From assembly GCF_047948215.1 (NCBI RefSeq), contig NC_134455.1, positions 74,735,689-74,799,688 on the forward strand: a stretch of DNA of 64,000 bases, read 5' to 3'. The notes under the pieces are model-generated. The model saw nothing but the letters and a program-made list of their open reading frames with translations, was not told the DNA's origin and did not search any database. The position numbers were made by a program, and so were the translations under genes. Positions 43,041 to 53,519 of this stretch are shown piece after piece; positions within the stretch are counted from its first letter, which is position 1; every line of letters begins with the position of its first letter. This DNA comes from Lycorma delicatula. Its lineage: Eukaryota; Arthropoda; Insecta; Hemiptera; Fulgoridae.

Positions 43041-43045
43041 TGCAG
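43036..43045 (+). promoter_or_regulatory. Splice acceptor before the ankyrin gene
   Basis: TTTGTTTTATTGCAG ends at 43045. Fifty-eight bases of apparent 5' UTR follow before the ATG, including an in-frame TAA at 43077-43079. Confidence 0.6.
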
Positions 43046-43103
43046 GGTTGGAATTGGATGGAGACTTGATAACACGTAATGGGTTTTTAATTACTATTTG
43101 AAG

Positions 43104-44600
43104 ATGGATTACAGACGACTTAAAAAGGCTGTTAAAAATAACAACATAAATCAAGTGCGCAGATTATTAAACTATGGTTGTAGAGTAACAAAGTTAAAAA
43201 ATATTGATTGGTTATGTTTTAATGTAATTGATGAAGTAAGTAGTATTGAGATATTGAGGTTGATTTTAGAAAATCTAGAGAGTGGCTGCATAAATAATTA
43301 TGGAATTCAGTATAAATTTACTTTAATTACACGAGCTATTTTCCAGTGTAAATCCATTGAAATAGTGAAAGAAATTTTATCAAATGGAGGTGATATTAAT
43401 TGTGTTGATGGATTTGATATGACACCGTTTATTCAAGTGGTACGTCATAATGGTTCCAATGTAGATTATGCTGAACAGCTTATACTAATGGGAGCTGATA
43501 TTAATAAATTTACTCCAAAATATCACTTCACTCCAATGCATTTTTGTAAGAAAGTAGAAATGTTTAATTTATTAGTAAAATATAATGCTGAAATAAATAC
43601 AAGAAATGTATTTGGTAGAACACCATTAATGAGTGCATTACAGTGTGATACAGATATTGAATTAATTTATGGACTTATAAATAAAGGTGCTGATATACAT
43701 GAAACAGATGTAAATGGAAATGGAACACTACATTATTCTAATAGTGCTGAATTTGTTGGTGTCTTGATTCATCACGGTGTCTCTGTTAATTGTATAAATA
43801 ATAAGGGTCAGACACCGTTACTATTAGCTGTCATCAGTTACAAAGACAGTGAGTTCATTGAAATACTTTTAAAAAATGGTGCTGATCCAAATCGCTTAGA
43901 CTTTGAATTAAATAGTCCTCTGTTTGCTGCTCGTAGTCCTGAAATTATTAACTTGCTTATTCAGAATGGCGGAAAAGTTTTAATTAAAAGTGAAATTAAT
44001 TCAGTACCATTAAATAAAATTATTGAAGTGATGAATACTTCTCTTCCTGAAAATCTTAGTCATATTATAAAACTTACTCTACTTATTGATCAGTGTGAAG
44101 TGTATGAAAATTTACCTGATTCCAATTTTTATACAGACTTTGCTGAAAAGTGTAAAAATGAATTAATTGAAATGAAAACAGTAAAGATTATAGATGAAAT
44201 TAATTTACATAATTTATGTATTTTTACAATAACAAAGTTTCGTCTGTGTTTTGATAGATTAGCCAGTGAATGTTTAAAAAATCTTAGTAACATTGAAAAT
44301 CTCATTAAACTGCGATTTCCCATATATTCTGATGTAATACTTTTGAAATTTGAGGAAATTAAAGTTGAAAAACATAAGCGAGATTTAATTAAAAAGTTAG
44401 ATGGGGTAATTATTGTAAGTAATTCTGATTTTTATCTTGATAACAAAGAATGTAACACTTGTGGTATTAATGATCTAAATATGTCTACAGAATTGTGCGA
44501 AATATCAGAAGGTATTGAACTTCATTATGATTGCCTTTATGTAGTAGCTAGTTATTTAAATTATAAACAAATCTCTGATCTTTTTATTGCTTCGTTATAA
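43104..44600 (+). CDS. Ankyrin-repeat protein with C-terminal PRANC/F-box-like region, 498 aa
   Basis: Single-exon coding region. ATG 43104 is chosen because an in-frame TAA lies at 43077, no ATG intervenes and the context (AAGATGG) is favourable. TAA at 44598-44600 is followed by AATAAA at 44653-44658. About eight ankyrin repeats cover residues 1-300. The clearest are around 107-139 (TPFIQVV...LILMGADIN), 172-205 (GRTPLMSAL...GLINKGADIHETD), 236-266 (GQTPLLLAV...LLKNGADPN) and 269-293. The first repeats are diverged. From about 345 a helical region follows, with CKNELIEMKTVKI, then RFPIYSDVILLKFEE near 404-418, and a final ELHYDCLYVVASYLNYKQIS near 472-491. This order resembles PRANC, an F-box-like C-terminus in ankyrin proteins of poxviruses, Wolbachia and parasitoid wasps that couples targets to SCF ubiquitin ligase. 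A role as a ubiquitin-ligase adaptor in the cytoplasm is inferred. A CNTCG motif at 450-454 is unexplained. No signal peptide or membrane span. Codon use is as AT-rich as the surroundings, so any transfer is old. Confidence 0.88.
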   Translation: MDYRRLKKAVKNNNINQVRRLLNYGCRVTKLKNIDWLCFNVIDEVSSIEILRLILENLESGCINNYGIQYKFTLITRAIFQCKSIEIVKEILSNGGDINCVDGFDMTPFIQVVRHNGSNVDYAEQLILMGADINKFTPKYHFTPMHFCKKVEMFNLLVKYNAEINTRNVFGRTPLMSALQCDTDIELIYGLINKGADIHETDVNGNGTLHYSNSAEFVGVLIHHGVSVNCINNKGQTPLLLAVISYKDSEFIEILLKNGADPNRLDFELNSPLFAARSPEIINLLIQNGGKVLIKSEINSVPLNKIIEVMNTSLPENLSHIIKLTLLIDQCEVYENLPDSNFYTDFAEKCKNELIEMKTVKIIDEINLHNLCIFTITKFRLCFDRLASECLKNLSNIENLIKLRFPIYSDVILLKFEEIKVEKHKRDLIKKLDGVIIVSNSDFYLDNKECNTCGINDLNMSTELCEISEGIELHYDCLYVVASYLNYKQISDLFIASL

Positions 44601-44652
44601 TGTCAACACATAGTAGAGTACGAGATGTATTTTAGTATTAAGTACCAGTTGA

Positions 44653-44658
44653 AATAAA
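44653..44658 (+). promoter_or_regulatory. Polyadenylation signal of the ankyrin gene
   Basis: AATAAA 53 bases after the stop codon; the resulting 3' UTR would be short. Confidence 0.6.
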
Positions 44659-44659
44659 G

Positions 44660-46968
44660 AAATGAGAATTTTATTTATATATTATTTTTAATTATGGTCA
44701 TAAAAAAAGTTTATTTCATATTGATTTTTTTAACATAGTCCCAAAGGTAGTTTAAACATACCACATCATGTCTCTAGTCTCAAAATATCCTCTGTTTTGC
44801 ACAGTATCCTGAATGTTTGGATTCAGCAGGCATAAAGTCAGAGCTTTGTGAGATTGGTCAAGAATCTTTTATCCATCCTCTCAGTTCAATTTGTGTTGCA
44901 AAACTTGAAATCGTTTATTAGAGTTTTAGTGAATGGCTTCCACTATCTGTACAAAGTTTTGCTTTAGTGATTAGTATGAATTATTTCACTTTTCTAAATG
45001 AAATCTCTGTTTTTAAGAACACAAACAACTTTTATTTAGAACACTACTACAACCTTATGAACAAATGTTGACTTCAGTTTTTTTTTCTACCAGATGCCCC
45101 AAATGTCCCTGAATCAGTGAGGCTTACTTGCTTTCTTAAGGATTTTCTTTATGCTTTTTTCACAGCTACTAGAGATAGAGTTCCTTAATTGATCTACGGG
45201 CAGCCCTACCAGATACTAAGGACTCAATGGTTCTTTCAAGTTTCGCATCCTCAGCATTTAGTTGAGAATTTAGTCGGGCAGACCTGCTTGCACAAATTTA
45301 AAAAGTAATGATTACCTACCAGGAAAATTTACTACCTTGTCCATGATTATGTAAAAATATATTACATAAATTTTTCTTTTATTTTAAATATTTTAATTTT
45401 TTATAAATTATTCTTACCATTAGTGATGTTTTGCACCATCTTTGTTTATCTTTTTCTGTTTATTAATTTCCAATTTAATTCTTTGCTATGTTCCCATTTT
45501 ATTTTAATTTAATGCAACTTAAAATTATTGTACAATTTGTTTTACTGACCTATATTACTGGCATTATTTATTTTTTTGTTTTTTCAAGGTGATTATTATT
45601 GATTGTTTGGCTGTAAAAAAAAGAACTATTTTGTACTCAAGTCTAATTACTACTTACACCTCACACTGGGTTGTTTTCAAAGATTTTTGAGAAATTGACT
45701 GATATAGTAACCCCAACACACAGCAATGAAAAATTCATACCACCTACAGTTGAAAGATCTAATTCTTACAATGAAATAAGACGGAAATCGTCATTTTTTG
45801 TTTGTGTTCATGTAACAATATGCATTTCTTACTTCTGAAATTGCCCTCAGTTTTAGTAATGGATTTTTCAAATTTTAATTACTGTGGAAGTTTAAATGAA
45901 ATTCAGTAAGACCATTAAACTGTAAAACATTTTTTTACTTATACTATGTACAACTTAATAGTTACTGCATTTTATAGCATAGTCTGAGGAATTTTAATGT
46001 AATTTGTAAGTATAATAATAATAATTTTATTATTCACTTTTTGGCAAGTTTAGGTTCATTACACCTTCTCATGAAACTTGTTGATTGCACTCAGTCAGGT
46101 GCCCAATGAGAAGAATAAAACTAATATAAACAACAGATGTAATAATTTGCTTAAGTAAATATTTTTTTTATTGCATGAAAACCAATTTAGTACAAAAACT
46201 GTTTAAATTTATGAACATACATAATTGAGGTTTTTCTTCTACTGATGGAAATATATTTTATAGTATTTTTAAATTTTGTTGAAGCTAAAGTTAATCCTTT
46301 ATTTCAGTCTGTCAACTTTTTTATAATACAAGGTTGGATTATCAGTTTTAATATTATTGCTGGCTGAAGTTATTTTAACTTATTTTGACTATTAACTGTG
46401 CATAAATTAAAATATTTTGTAGAGGGCTAATTTTTTTTGTTATTTACGTGAAGTACAATTTTTTTAATATTTACTTTCAGGATACATAAATGAAAGATTA
46501 TAATTTTTTTTGTTGAAGTTTCGTTGCAGCTTTTATATTACTTTTGAAATTGTAGTAAAACTTTTTAATGGTAAAGTAAAATCCAATTTAAAAAAACAAT
46601 GTTCTCACACTTTTTTCTACTCTACTTGCTGAAGATGCATTTTATTAAAAAAATCCAAGAAATAAAAATAAAAACTTAAAATAGTATTTTAAGTGGTGCT
46701 ATAATAGGCATTTTCATATTGGAAGAACAATTTCAAATATAAACTTCTTGAAACTGGAATTATATAACCTGTTGGTCTTTGGAAAATAATATTCTACTAT
46801 TGCTAAAGTATCAATACGTATGCAAGTGTTTTTAAAATTAAAGTGACAAATTTTGAATTAAAAAAAGTCATGTAAAAGCCTTATGTAGCTCAATAAATTT
46901 CATATTTTTCTAAAATCTTAATTTTCATTTATATTTTTGATGTACATTAAGTTTTTTAATTAAAAGAA

Positions 46969-46999
<31 letters not shown>

Positions 47000-48040
47000 T
47001 TTGGTAACATATTTTCTGTAAATAATAATTAATAAATATAATAATATTTATATTATAAATTAATATTATATTAATTTATATTTATAAATTAATATTTATT
47101 GCTGTAAAGCAAAGCAATAAGGTTTACTGTCTTTTTTAGCAGTTATATATTTCATCTAGCAAGAATTTGAGTGAATATCTATCAATTTCTTAGCAAGCAA
47201 CTAGCAAGAATCTCATAGCATCAAATAAATTGTATTCAAGTTTAAGTAAGAAACCATTTGAAAGTTTAATTAATGAAAAAGCTACTAAGATCTTCAATTT
47301 TTATTCTATCTTATATGATATATAAGGTAGAATCTTGCCTTACATGATATATATGATAGAATATTGCTATATTCCTATTGTATGGAATTAATGTAGTAAG
47401 AAAATATGTGCCACTTGGGAGGCCATGAGATCCCATTTGGGATCAGTTATATTAATTTCGTAATTAGTAAAAATAATTATGTAAAATATTGAATTAGTAT
47501 TTGTAGGAAAAATGTCAACATATTTTAAAAATTCAGTTCCAATGATTTAAATGTTTAAAAACTGTATTGAATATATTTCAATTCATTTGTATGTGAATAA
47601 ACAAAAATTTAGCCGATTTAAACAAATTATAAATGACTACACACAAATAACTTTTTTGAAATATTGTTATCACACTGATATCAATATTTTTGTGTAACTT
47701 TTTTATTACTCAAAATTTTATAAGTTTTGAATTCAGCCCCCAAAATTTGTTAAAATCACCATGTACAATTCTAGATATACATATTTTTTTTATGTTTTGC
47801 TGCATTTTAAAAATTCTATTAGACATTTACGGTACTTACTTTTTATTCAATCCAGATTTGAAACTACAGTTGATAGTCACTTGATTATCTTCCAAAATCA
47901 TTTTCCACTTTCAATATTACATTTGAGAATTGGTAACCATTTTTTTTGTCACAGCTTCCATGAATTTAAAAATACTCCCTGTACAGCACCTACAACTCAA
48001 AATCACTTGGCAAAAAGATTAGTAATGTACATAATATGAA
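44660..48040. other. AT-rich stretch, no gene recognised
   Basis: A (TA)n run at about 46975-47000 and A/T palindromes to 47100 are the only structured parts. A piece at 45090-45300 is richer in mixed sequence but gives no recognisable protein. A short hairpin (ATTCTATCTTATAT with ATATAAGGTAGAAT) lies near 47303-47333. Confidence 0.45.
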
Positions 48041-48740
48041 TTTTTTTTTTTGGCGTAATTTTTTTTTTTTGGCGTAGGAGGAAATAGCTCTTACAGCCAC
48101 CGTCTGTGCCCACAACAGACGGTAGTGTTGGGCTCTCACCGACTAAACAACCTCCCCCTTTATCACATAGGAACTGGACCTAACCACAAGGCATGAACAT
48201 GGTTCCCATGCGACACAAAAACATTGAAAAAATCATATCCTATCAGTGGGGGAAACCTACTGGGACCCTATTAGGGATTGGGATCACGGACACAACTTAA
48301 CTAAGTAATAATAAGATAATATCTACGTTGAACCTGAAAAGAATACACAGAATATACAAAACTTTATATCTACTTTGATAAAACTTAATCTATTCTGCTT
48401 ATGTAACTAAATTTTAATGTAAAATTTATGTTGAACCTGAAACAGAAACATACAGAAAAGTACACATAAAAAAATCCTTACAGGAAAGTTCCTGTTAGTG
48501 GGCCCTACTGGGACTTGGGACCTACCACGATTTTATCTGAATATTATACTATCAACTTAAAAACTACACAACTTATTTTTAACATGCAAATTTACAATAT
48601 TTTAATATTGTAAATTATTGTTTACAATAATAACAAAAGTAAGTACCTTTAGTAGAAAATTATTCTACAGTAAAAGGGAGTACCACAATGTAAGGAGGGC
48701 CACTTAAGGGAGCGCTCTCCCTTAGAATATTAAATGAACC
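48041..48740 (-). mobile_element. Non-LTR retrotransposon 3' UTR, probably R1-like
   Basis: The plus strand starts with T(11)GGCGTA, then T(12)GGCGTAGG, followed by about 250 bases much richer in C+G than the flanks (CACCGTCTGTGCCCACAACA, GACGGTAGTGTTGGGCTCTC, CACCGACTAAACAACCTCCC). This is the arrangement of a minus-strand LINE tail: poly(A), then 3' UTR. The sequence to about 48740 (CTTAAGGGAGCGCTCTCCCT near 48700) may belong to it. No coding part was recognised, so family placement is by analogy with the 35.1-kb tail. Confidence 0.45.
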
Positions 48741-50790
48741 GTTGAGTTACCTGAAACAAAATAAAATAAGACAAATTTAATTAGTGGTTGTGAAATTAGT
48801 TTTGTTTTAATTATTAAATTCATTTCATTTACGATAGCATTGACCCTTTTCTAACAAAAATATTTATTAGGAATGATTAGGTGGTCCATTTTTACTTCTT
48901 AAATATTTAGCCTGAGATCGAACTATTTATATAGACATTTTTTACAGAAATAGAATCGCTAGCTAGGCAGGTACATAAGAAAAGCTCTACCCTCCTTCAG
49001 ACTAGGTAGATACCATGAACACTGAATTTTTTACATCCCCCACATCATTAGATATCCAGTGAGAAATCATTGAAAAACACCATTTTAATAGATCAAGGTG
49101 GAAGAAAAAAAGGAAAAAAAGTGGAGGTTAGAAAGGAGTAATCCACAGAAGATTGCTAAACAAGACAACTTGCTCAAAGTAATTCTAATCCTTTTTTAAG
49201 GCAGCATGGATTCCTCTCGTACAAGATCAGAGCGTTTTTACCAAGAATAGAAGCAAAAAAATTATTCTGAATTAAGGTTCACTGATCTTAACGAACAGAT
49301 CTATATCGCATCCAGGAATATGTGTTATATGAACCTATTTGGCTGAGCTAAAATTTTCAGCTAAGAATAATGTTGAATGGTAACAAAAATCGATACAGGA
49401 TGTCGGTTCGGTACACCACCTGTACCTTTTAATAATTTTTATATTATTTTTTTTTAAATCATACTTAGTATTTTTTATAGAATGAACTGCTGCTTCATTT
49501 ATTTTCTTATTATTTTTACAATTTTATATAGGTTTCCACTTGCTTCGATTGCTCTGGTATTTATAATTCATGAAATATTTATGTACCATCTACTTTGTAA
49601 GTATATTCTACAACAAGTTTTGACAAAGGTGCGAGCATGGTTTCATTAAATTTTCAAACCGTTGTCAGGCAAGAGATTCATCGCCAAGGCAAGCAAAACA
49701 ATGAAGAACTAAACAGAATTTCCATGTCAAAAAGGAAAAAACTTGTGAAACCACAGTATATCTTCTATTAAAATAATACGTTAAATGAAAATATCGCTTT
49801 ATTTTGTCTATCAAAACCAGTTCTCTATCTGTAAACATACATAAAGTTCATTTTTATTATAATTAAAAGTTTGGGGGTATCTAAGTGAAAAGTGACTATC
49901 ATAACAATAATTTAATTCTTATTTTATTTATTTTACACGATGAAAGCTCACAAAATCAGTTGCTTTTCATGGCTATTCTTTATATTATAAACAAATAATT
50001 GTTGTCTACAAAAAGAATAATTTAGTTAAATTATATATTGCATTTCAATTTTATTAACAATGATGAAAAAAGCAAGAAATGTACATAATAAGCTTATTAA
50101 GTTTCATTGCTGTAACTATCAAAATTCATAAAAATTTGTAAATATATATATATATATTATATAAAATATAAACCACCTAAACACAGTAATTAGATTAGTT
50201 ATACTTACCTTATTTATTTCCAATAACTGGTTTGTGCAGTATCTTGCACCTTCAGTTTGTATCAGATTGTAACTTATTCTTTTTAATTGATTTGTATTTT
50301 TTTTTCATTATAAATATTTTCACAACTACATTTACTTACGTTCATAATATCATTTAAAATTTCACAATAGATAACATAATTTATGTTAAAAAGAGAACTT
50401 GTTAAAAAGAATAAGTTTTAATGCAATAAAGATAGAATTTAATTTTTAATTTAAAAAAGTCAGTGGAAATTAATATGGGAAGCTTAACTTATCTAATTAC
50501 TATGTCTTGGTGGTTTATGTTTCAAATAAAATATTTATGAGAGACAAATTAGACATTGACCAGATACTGGCATTTCTTGATATGTAACGCTACTAAGTTT
50601 CTTCTCATTATTATACTGATATTTCCTTTATTGCATTTATAATGTAATTTGCCACACAAAATTTCTGTGTCTTGCATGACATTTTATGTCAGATCTACCT
50701 AAAATTTTTATAAAAGTTAGAAATAAAAGTAACTGCAGTATCAAAAAAAGAAAGTTACACATCGATGATGTAAACTAGGGTCTAAACTAA
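48740..50790. other. Unassigned stretch
   Basis: The part 48950-49430 has a more balanced composition (for example CATGGATTCCTCTCGTACAA) and may be transposon remnant, but shows no frame. The remainder is AT-rich without features. Confidence 0.4.
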
Positions 50791-50792
50791 TA

Positions 50793-50802
50793 CCCTGACC
50801 CT
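50793..50802. repeat. Target-site duplication, left
   Basis: CCCTGACCCT, repeated at 51081-51090 on the other side of a SINE. Confidence 0.75.
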
Positions 50803-51080
50803 CTCTTTTTCTGTTTAGCTTCTGGAACCACCATAAGGTATTACTTCAGGGGATATGTATGAATGCAAATTAAGTGTAGTTTTGTTCAGTCTCAGGTCGA
50901 CAATTCCTGAAATGTGTGGATATTTGAAACCCTACCATGAAAGAACACTGATATCCACAATCTAGTATTCAAATCAATTTAAATGTCTTTACTAGGATTT
51001 GAACCTTAGAACTCTCGACTTTAAAATCATTTGACTTTCAATGATTAGTTAACCACTAGACTAGACCGGGTGGGGTAAAG
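50803..51080 (-). mobile_element. tRNA-derived SINE, minus strand
   Basis: Reverse orientation of the main family: CTGTTTAGCTTCTGGAACCA and AGGTATTACTTCAGGGGATA (tail), GTTTTGTTCAGTCTCAGGTC and GAATTCCTGAAATGTGTGGA (body), then GTCTTTACTAGGATTTGAAC (B box) and TTAACCACTAGACTAGACCG (A box) at the right end. A 10-bp direct repeat flanks it. More diverged than the 20-kb and 61-kb copies, so older. Confidence 0.9.
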
Positions 51081-51090
51081 CCCTGACCCT
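51081..51090. repeat. Target-site duplication, right
   Basis: Same 10 bases as 50793-50802. Confidence 0.75.
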
Positions 51091-52480
51091 GGCCCCTGGT
51101 ACAAGGTAAGTGGTAGTGGCTGGTTGAAGCCACAGAGTGAGTAGCTCCATTACTTGGTTGCTCTAACTGAAGCTAAACATTACATAAATGGATGGAGTCT
51201 TTTAATAAATACTAGTATTATTGTGAAATATATATGATGTAGTAAAGAATTAGTAGTACCTTAATATTTTACCATTTGACTACACAGCTTTACATTCATC
51301 ACCACGGCTAATCCAAGGATCAAATCCATCGAGCAGCTGAAAGAATCTATCGATCTGGTACTCCGAAGATATAGGATGCAGGATGAAGTGAAAAGTTGAT
51401 GAGATGTTGAATATAGCCTGGTAATCTGTATTATTTTAAATCTCATTTTTATTTATAGTTTGTAAATTTTTGTAGTGAGGAAGATAATGTTAATTTCACA
51501 CTTTGATCTTGATCGCACTTCAATTTCACACTTATTCACACCAATCATTTATTTCCCCCACAATTTCAAAATATGTAATTATAAAATAATTACACAATAA
51601 AAACCAGGATCAGTTCATGCCTTTTTAATATGCAAGGCAAATATACTACATATAAAAATGATTAAATTTTGAAGTAATTTGGATTACTGTTATGCTAAGA
51701 AATTAATTTTGCAAGCAAGTTAATTTTTTTAATAAAAAAATTTGTGAATAAAATGAAATAATTTATTATGGCACCTCTAAAATCAGCTGACCCTGGTTTG
51801 AAAAAATTAAACTAACATGTAAGCATGCATCTTCTTTGAAGCAGGTGGCTGAACGCTGATTGGGGAAAGCAAAGGGGTATTCAAAATTTAAAATATTTAA
51901 AATAAAAGAAAAAAAGAAAATTTTTAAAACTGTAAATAGATATAAAAATGCTCTAACCTTCAATTTGATTAACACCTACCAAAAGATTTTAAGAAAAAGC
52001 TTATGTAAAATAATACATTTCAACTAAAAAAAATTATATATATATAAAAATAAACATATATTTATATCCTACATGAACCAGATTTAAAAGGTGCATTTAA
52101 TTAATAAATTTCCTCTATCTTTATTATTTTTTTAAATTTCTTGAACTTATTTAAATGATTAATTTTGTCAATGAAAGGATAAAAATTTAAATAATTTATA
52201 AAAAAGGTAATTTTAAAAACCCACTCATTAATATTTCAAATAAAATTTTATAAAGCAATTTAAACTACAAAAAGGAATTTTTATGTAATTAAATTTAAAA
52301 TTAAAATATAAATTTAAATTATAAAAATTAATTTTTTATGAATTAAATTTATTTATAAGGAGGACTTGAGCCTCTGGTAGTGAAGTGATGAGCTGAAAAG
52401 ACAAAGAAACATAATAAACATAGAATAATTATAAATATTATGAATAAAATACTTCTAACATTATCATATTTATATATCCC
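51090..52480. other. Mostly AT-rich, no firm gene
   Basis: At 51290-51400 a plus-strand frame reads FITTANPRIKSIEQLKESID then LVLRRYRMQDEVKS and stops. It has a weak acceptor (GACTACACAG) just before it and could be a small exon, but nothing else supports that. Confidence 0.35.
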
Positions 52481-52645
52481 CCCCCCCCCCAATATATAGA
52501 CACATTTATATACACAGCACCCCCCAACCGAAACCCGATGAATGATATCGGGATGATGAAATACGGTCGCGAAGCGATTGACGCGGTACGAATGCTTTAT
52601 GTACCCGGAACTCGCAAGAGCTATTCATTGCATACAACATAGATA
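52480..52645. other. CpG-containing island with a C run
   Basis: A C(10) run at 52480-52490 and sequence such as ACGGTCGCGAAGCGATTGAC and GGTACGAATGCTTTATGTAC stand out from AT-rich flanks. No frame. Its composition resembles young transposon sequence rather than ageing intergenic DNA. Confidence 0.4.
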
Positions 52646-52729
52646 TTTACAATGTCACTATGTAATCAAGAATTTTAATTAAAAATATTTGTGTATCATA
52701 TTTGGTACCTGATAAGCTAAGATGTGAAT

Positions 52730-52980
52730 AATACTTCCTGAACTGTGCAAAAGCACATCAAATTTTCTATTCGTTAAGGAAAAAGTTGAAATAAAATACC
52801 CTTAACTGTGTCAGAGCATATCAGATTTGCTGTGTGTTGATAAAAAATTTAAAACAATACACCCTGAACTGTGTCAGAGCATATCAGATTTGCTATCTGT
52901 TGAGAAACAATTCTAAAATAATACACTCTGAACTGAACCAAAGTATATCTGCAAATTTGCTATCGGTATAACACTCTAAT
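52730..52980. repeat. Minisatellite, four units of 61-65 bp
   Basis: Units start at about 52730, 52795, 52856 and 52920 with AATAC. Each contains CTGAACTGTG(TC)AGAGCATATCA and TTTGCTATCTGTTGA in variants. Units 2 and 3 are the most alike; the outer ones are diverged, as usual for the edges of a tandem array. Confidence 0.85.
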
Positions 52981-53454
52981 AAGTGTATTTTTACAATTAC
53001 ATAATTTGAAACTCTATTTCTAAAAATGAAACCGAATTAGAAGATTGAACTAGGATTTCCCTAGTTCAATGAATTAACCAGAAGATTTTTGTTTTATAAT
53101 TTCAACAGAAAAATGTTATCGATTTGAAGAAATATAACTTATGGGATTTTTCTATTATTTTCAATATTAAAAATAGAAGATTTTTCAAAGAAATCAATTA
53201 CTCAGATAGTTTTTAATCATAATGAATTTACTTGTATTTTCCATATTTCTTTTTTTCCCTTTTGCACTTGTGCAGATGTATGCATTACCATCCAGACCTC
53301 TTAATTACCCCTTTTAAGATTCTCTTAAGAATGCATTTTCACAGCATAATATGGCCAATCCCAGTTTGAATTAAAAAAAAGCAAAAGTCTATAATTTATA
53401 TTATTGAAAAGAAGGTAAAGTTACTAATGAATAGCAAATGAAATCCAAGTTGTG

Positions 53455-53518
53455 ATTGATGACAATCCAAGTGAAAAGGAGGTTATTATACTCCCTTTTC
53501 ACTTGGATTGTCATCAAT
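53455..53518. repeat. Perfect inverted repeat, 25-bp arms, 14-base loop
   Basis: The left arm begins ATTGATGACAATCCAAGTGA and ends AAAGG at 53479. The right arm at 53494-53518 is its exact complement. The loop is AGGTTATTATACTC. No mismatch occurs in 25 pairs. Confidence 0.9.
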
Positions 53519-53519
53519 A

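Noticed and set aside
43098..43103. Start of the ankyrin protein two codons earlier
   Set aside because: The codon there is TTG; the first in-frame ATG with good context is 43104.
52730..52980. CRISPR array
   Set aside because: Four similar units are contiguous without unique spacers and the genome is eukaryotic; it is a minisatellite.
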